From Verrucomicrobiota bacterium (lineage in GTDB: Bacteria > Verrucomicrobiota > Verrucomicrobiia > CAIQCK01), in the NCBI GenBank assembly GCA_026397915.1, contig JAPLTX010000004.1, forward strand, positions 1-64,000: 64,000 bases of DNA, read 5' to 3'. Below, one piece after another: positions 61,229 to 64,000 of this stretch. The notes beneath the pieces were generated by a model that was not told the DNA's origin, searched no databases, and saw only the letters and a program-made list of their open reading frames with translations. The position numbers and the translations under genes were made by a program. Each line of letters opens with the position of its first letter. The first letter of the stretch is position 1.

Positions 61229-64000
61229 AACTTTTCCGTCACGTTGCTCCCCGCTTCTTCCACAGCCGTCAGACCCTTGGACACGCGCCAGCGCCGCACG
61301 GCGCTGCCGAAGCGGTCGAGATAGAGGTAAATCACCGGCGTCGTGTAGAGCGTGAGGAACTGCGACAGCAGCAGGCCGCCGACAATCGCGATGCCCATCG
61401 GCTTGCGCAGTTCCGAGCCGGTGCCGGTCTGCAACGCCAGCGGCAGCGCGCCGAACAGCGCCGCGAACGTCGTCATCATGATCGGCCGGAACCGCAACAG
61501 GCACGCCTGGTAGATGGACTGCTCCGGCGGCAGGCCCTCGTTGCGCTCGGCGTCGAGAGCGAAGTCAATCATCATGATCGCGTTCTTTTTCACGATGCCG
61601 ATGAGCAGGATGATGCCGATGAGCGCAATCAGCGACAGGTCTGTGCCGCAGATGAGCATCGCCACGAGCGCGCCAACGCCCGCCGACGGCAGGCTGGAGA
61701 GAATCGTGATCGGATGGATATAACTCTCGTAGAGCACGCCAAGCACGATGTAGATGACGACGATGGCCGCCAGCAGCAGGAACGGCTCGCTTTGCAACGA
61801 CGAGCGAAACTCCGCCGCGCTGCCGGAGAACGTCGAGACCACCGTTTCCGGCAGGCCAATTTCCTTTTCCGCCTTCTGGATCGCCTCCACCGCCGCGCCG
61901 AGCGAACTGTCTGGGCTGAGGTTGAACGACAGCGTCACCGCCGGGAACTGGCCCTGGTGCACGATGGCCAAAGACGCCGTCGAAGTGCGCAGCGTAGCGA
62001 ACGCGTTCAGCGGCACCATCTGTCCGGTGGTGGACTTCACGTAGATTTTGTCGAGCGACTCCGGCCGGAGCTGGAACTGCGGTTGCACTTCGAGGATCAC
62101 GCGATACTGGCTGAGCTGCGTAAAGATGATCGAAACCTGCCGCTGGCCGAACGCGTCGTAGAGCGTATCGTCAATCGCCTGCGGCAGCACGTTGAGCCGC
62201 GAGGCCTTGTCGCGATCCACGTCCACGTGCAGTTCCAAGCCGCCGGATTGCTGGTCGGTGGCCACGTCCACCAGCTCCGGCCGGGTGCGCAGCTTCGCAA
62301 GGAGCCGCGGCGCCCACTGCGCCAGTTCCGCCTCGTCGGCGTCCTGAAGCGTGTATTGATATTGAGTGCGGCTGACGCGGCTGTCTATCTGCACGTCCTG
62401 CACCGCCTGCATGAACAATGAGATGCCCTCGACGTTCTTCGTCGCCTCGCGGAGCCGGTTAATGATCTCGCCCGCGCTGGCTTTGCGCTGGTCGCGCGGC
62501 TTGAGGTTGATGTAAAGCCGGCCGGTGTTGACGGTGGCGTTGACCGTGCCCGCGCCGACGAACGACGCCACGCTCGCAACATCGGGGTCTTTCTGCACGA
62601 TACCGGCGATGACGCGCTGGCGTCCGACCATCGCCTTGAACGAAATCGTCTGCGCCGAATCGGTGACCCCAACGATGATGCCGGTGTCCTGCTGGGGCAG
62701 CAGGCCCTTCGGCACAATGAGATAGAGCCAGATCGTGATAACCAAAGTGCCGATGGCGACCCACAAGGTAAAGAGCTGATGCTTCAGCACCCATTGCAAC
62801 CCGTGGTCGTAGCCGTCGAGCATCGCCTTCCACAGCCGCTCCGTCGCCTGGAAAAACCGGCCGTGTTTCTGGTCACGCTCCGGTTTCAACATCCGCGCGC
62901 ACATCATCGGCGTCAGCGTCAGCGATACGATGGCCGACCAGATCACCGCGATGCTCAGCGTAAGCGCAAACTCGCGGAACAGCCGGCCAACAATGCCGGT
63001 CATGAACAGCAGCGGGATGAACACGGCAATGAGCGAGACGGTCAGCGAAATGATGGTGAACCCGATTTGCTTCGCGCCCTTGAGCGCCGCCTCCAACGGC
63101 GTCTCACCGGCCTCGATGTGGCGGACGATGTTCTCGATCATCACGATGGCGTCGTCCACGACGAAGCCGGTGGAAATCGTCAGCGCCATCAGCGAAAGGT
63201 TGTCGAGGCTGAAGCCGATGAGCTTCATCACGCCAAACGTGCCGATGACCGCCAGCGGCAGCGCCACGCTGGGGATGAGGGTGGCCCGAAAGCTCCGCAG
63301 GAAAACAAAGATCGAAATAACCACCAGGCCGACAGTGAGGACCAGCGTGAACTGCACATCCGCAACGGACGCGCGGATCGTCTCAGTGCGGTCGGTGAGG
63401 ATGGAAACTTTCACCGACGGCGGAATGGACGCGCGCAGTTTCGGCAGCAACGCCTTCACGCGGTCGGCGGTTTCGATGATGTTCGCGCCCGGCTGGCGTT
63501 GGATGTCGAGGATGACGCTGGGGCGGCCGTCCACCCAGCCGCCGAGCCGCACGTTCTCGACATTGTCCACCACCTCGCCGATGTCGCTGAGCCGCACGGG
63601 CGATCCGTTCTTGTAGGCGATAATCACCGGCCGGTATTCCGCCGCGGAAAAAATCTGGTCGTTGGCGCCGATGGAATATGACTGGCGCGCGCCGTCGAAG
63701 CTGCCTTTCGGCTGGTTGATGTTGTTGACGACCAGCGCCGAGCGCACGTCTTCGAGACTCAGGCCGAGGTTGGCGATGGCGGCCGGGTTCACGCGCACGC
63801 GCACAGCGGGTTTCTGGTTGCCTTCGATGGTGACGAGGCCGACACCGGTGACCTCGCTGAGTTTCTGCGCAAGCACCGTGTCGGCGAGATCGTTGACCTT
63901 TTCCAGCGGCAGCGTGTCGGAGGTGATTTGCAGCGTGAGGATCGGCGTGTCGGCGGGGTTGACCTTGTTGTAGGTCGGCGGGTTCGGCATCGTGCGCGGC
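61225..64000 (-). CDS. RND efflux pump inner-membrane subunit (MdtB-like, first of a pair), 5' end outside window
   Basis: Open to the right edge (at least 925 codons); the ATG at 63990 is internal because the conserved sequence MPNPPTYNKVNPADTPILTL continues upstream in frame. Carries GFVVDDAIVMIENIVRH in TM4, the paired porter domains, and SLIALIGIILLIGIVKKNAI near the C-terminus, ending VEEAGSNVTEKL. Drug:proton antiporter of the inner membrane. Overlaps the next RND gene by 4 bp, as in mdtB-mdtC. Confidence 0.93.
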   Translation of the reverse strand, partial: PRTMPNPPTYNKVNPADTPILTLQITSDTLPLEKVNDLADTVLAQKLSEVTGVGLVTIEGNQKPAVRVRVNPAAIANLGLSLEDVRSALVVNNINQPKGSFDGARQSYSIGANDQIFSAAEYRPVIIAYKNGSPVRLSDIGEVVDNVENVRLGGWVDGRPSVILDIQRQPGANIIETADRVKALLPKLRASIPPSVKVSILTDRTETIRASVADVQFTLVLTVGLVVISIFVFLRSFRATLIPSVALPLAVIGTFGVMKLIGFSLDNLSLMALTISTGFVVDDAIVMIENIVRHIEAGETPLEAALKGAKQIGFTIISLTVSLIAVFIPLLFMTGIVGRLFREFALTLSIAVIWSAIVSLTLTPMMCARMLKPERDQKHGRFFQATERLWKAMLDGYDHGLQWVLKHQLFTLWVAIGTLVITIWLYLIVPKGLLPQQDTGIIVGVTDSAQTISFKAMVGRQRVIAGIVQKDPDVASVASFVGAGTVNATVNTGRLYINLKPRDQRKASAGEIINRLREATKNVEGISLFMQAVQDVQIDSRVSRTQYQYTLQDADEAELAQWAPRLLAKLRTRPELVDVATDQQSGGLELHVDVDRDKASRLNVLPQAIDDTLYDAFGQRQVSIIFTQLSQYRVILEVQPQFQLRPESLDKIYVKSTTGQMVPLNAFATLRTSTASLAIVHQGQFPAVTLSFNLSPDSSLGAAVEAIQKAEKEIGLPETVVSTFSGSAAEFRSSLQSEPFLLLAAIVVIYIVLGVLYESYIHPITILSSLPSAGVGALVAMLICGTDLSLIALIGIILLIGIVKKNAIMMIDFALDAERNEGLPPEQSIYQACLLRFRPIMMTTFAALFGALPLALQTGTGSELRKPMGIAIVGGLLLSQFLTLYTTPVIYLYLDRFGSAVRRWRVSKGLTAVEEAGSNVTEKL

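Overview
The window reads as chromosomal DNA of a G+C-rich, free-living Gram-negative bacterium, most likely a verrucomicrobial lineage (Pedosphaera/Limisphaerales-like). This placement is inference from gene content: secreted LamG/DUF1080-type proteins, a DUF4838 protein, PQQ-type beta-propellers, collagen-like proteins, a zinc-ribbon Ser/Thr kinase, many secreted alpha/beta hydrolases, and many short palindromic repeats, some inside genes. No rRNA or tRNA gene was found to settle the taxonomy.

Layout. 1-1.6 kb (minus): end of an Mvh-type hydrogenase/Hdr electron-transfer operon (mvhD, mvhG, running off the left edge). 1.7-5.6 kb (plus): hisH, hisA, an A-type Fe-S carrier, then a TPP riboswitch with its terminator controlling thiC. 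5.7-12.4 kb: secreted hydrolases and three LamG-like secreted proteins, with a type II restriction-modification pair lodged between two of them. 12.4-17.1 kb: DctA-type symporter, an M14-like deacylase, DUF2061-cysK-rhodanese, glutaredoxin. 17.3-23.3 kb: an accessory block with an unknown protein, a frameshifted large LamG protein, a collagen-like protein with a decayed second copy beside it, and a 21-bp tandem repeat array. 23.3-28.7 kb: aminotransferase and a four-gene DevABC/MacAB-like export operon. 28.8-43.4 kb: Ser/Thr kinase, radical SAM protein, carbohydrate-type DUF4838 pair, RNase H-like exonuclease, RNase PH, MATE-like transporter, aminotransferase, PolX.

43.5-48.0 kb is a small mobile-looking island: gp27-like protein, KTSC protein, a tiny HTH protein, a protein with three HTH domains, and a fused beta-class methyltransferase/Mrr-type nuclease with a 93-aa partner. 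The last 51 bp of the fusion gene recur as free-standing copies at 47959-48009 and 54901-54951. These copies bracket a secreted-hydrolase cluster (48.1-54.9 kb). 55.0-64.0 kb: a block of seven consecutive hairpins, a CsgG-type lipoprotein, a PQQ-type propeller and two tandem RND efflux pump genes of the MdtB/MdtC type, the first running off the right edge.

Most promising unexplained signals: the three 51-bp gene-tail repeats, the methyltransferase-Mrr fusion whose N-terminus is built from dispersed palindromic repeats, the 21-bp array that is open in all six frames, and the frameshift at a slippery A-AAA-AAT heptamer in the large LamG protein.
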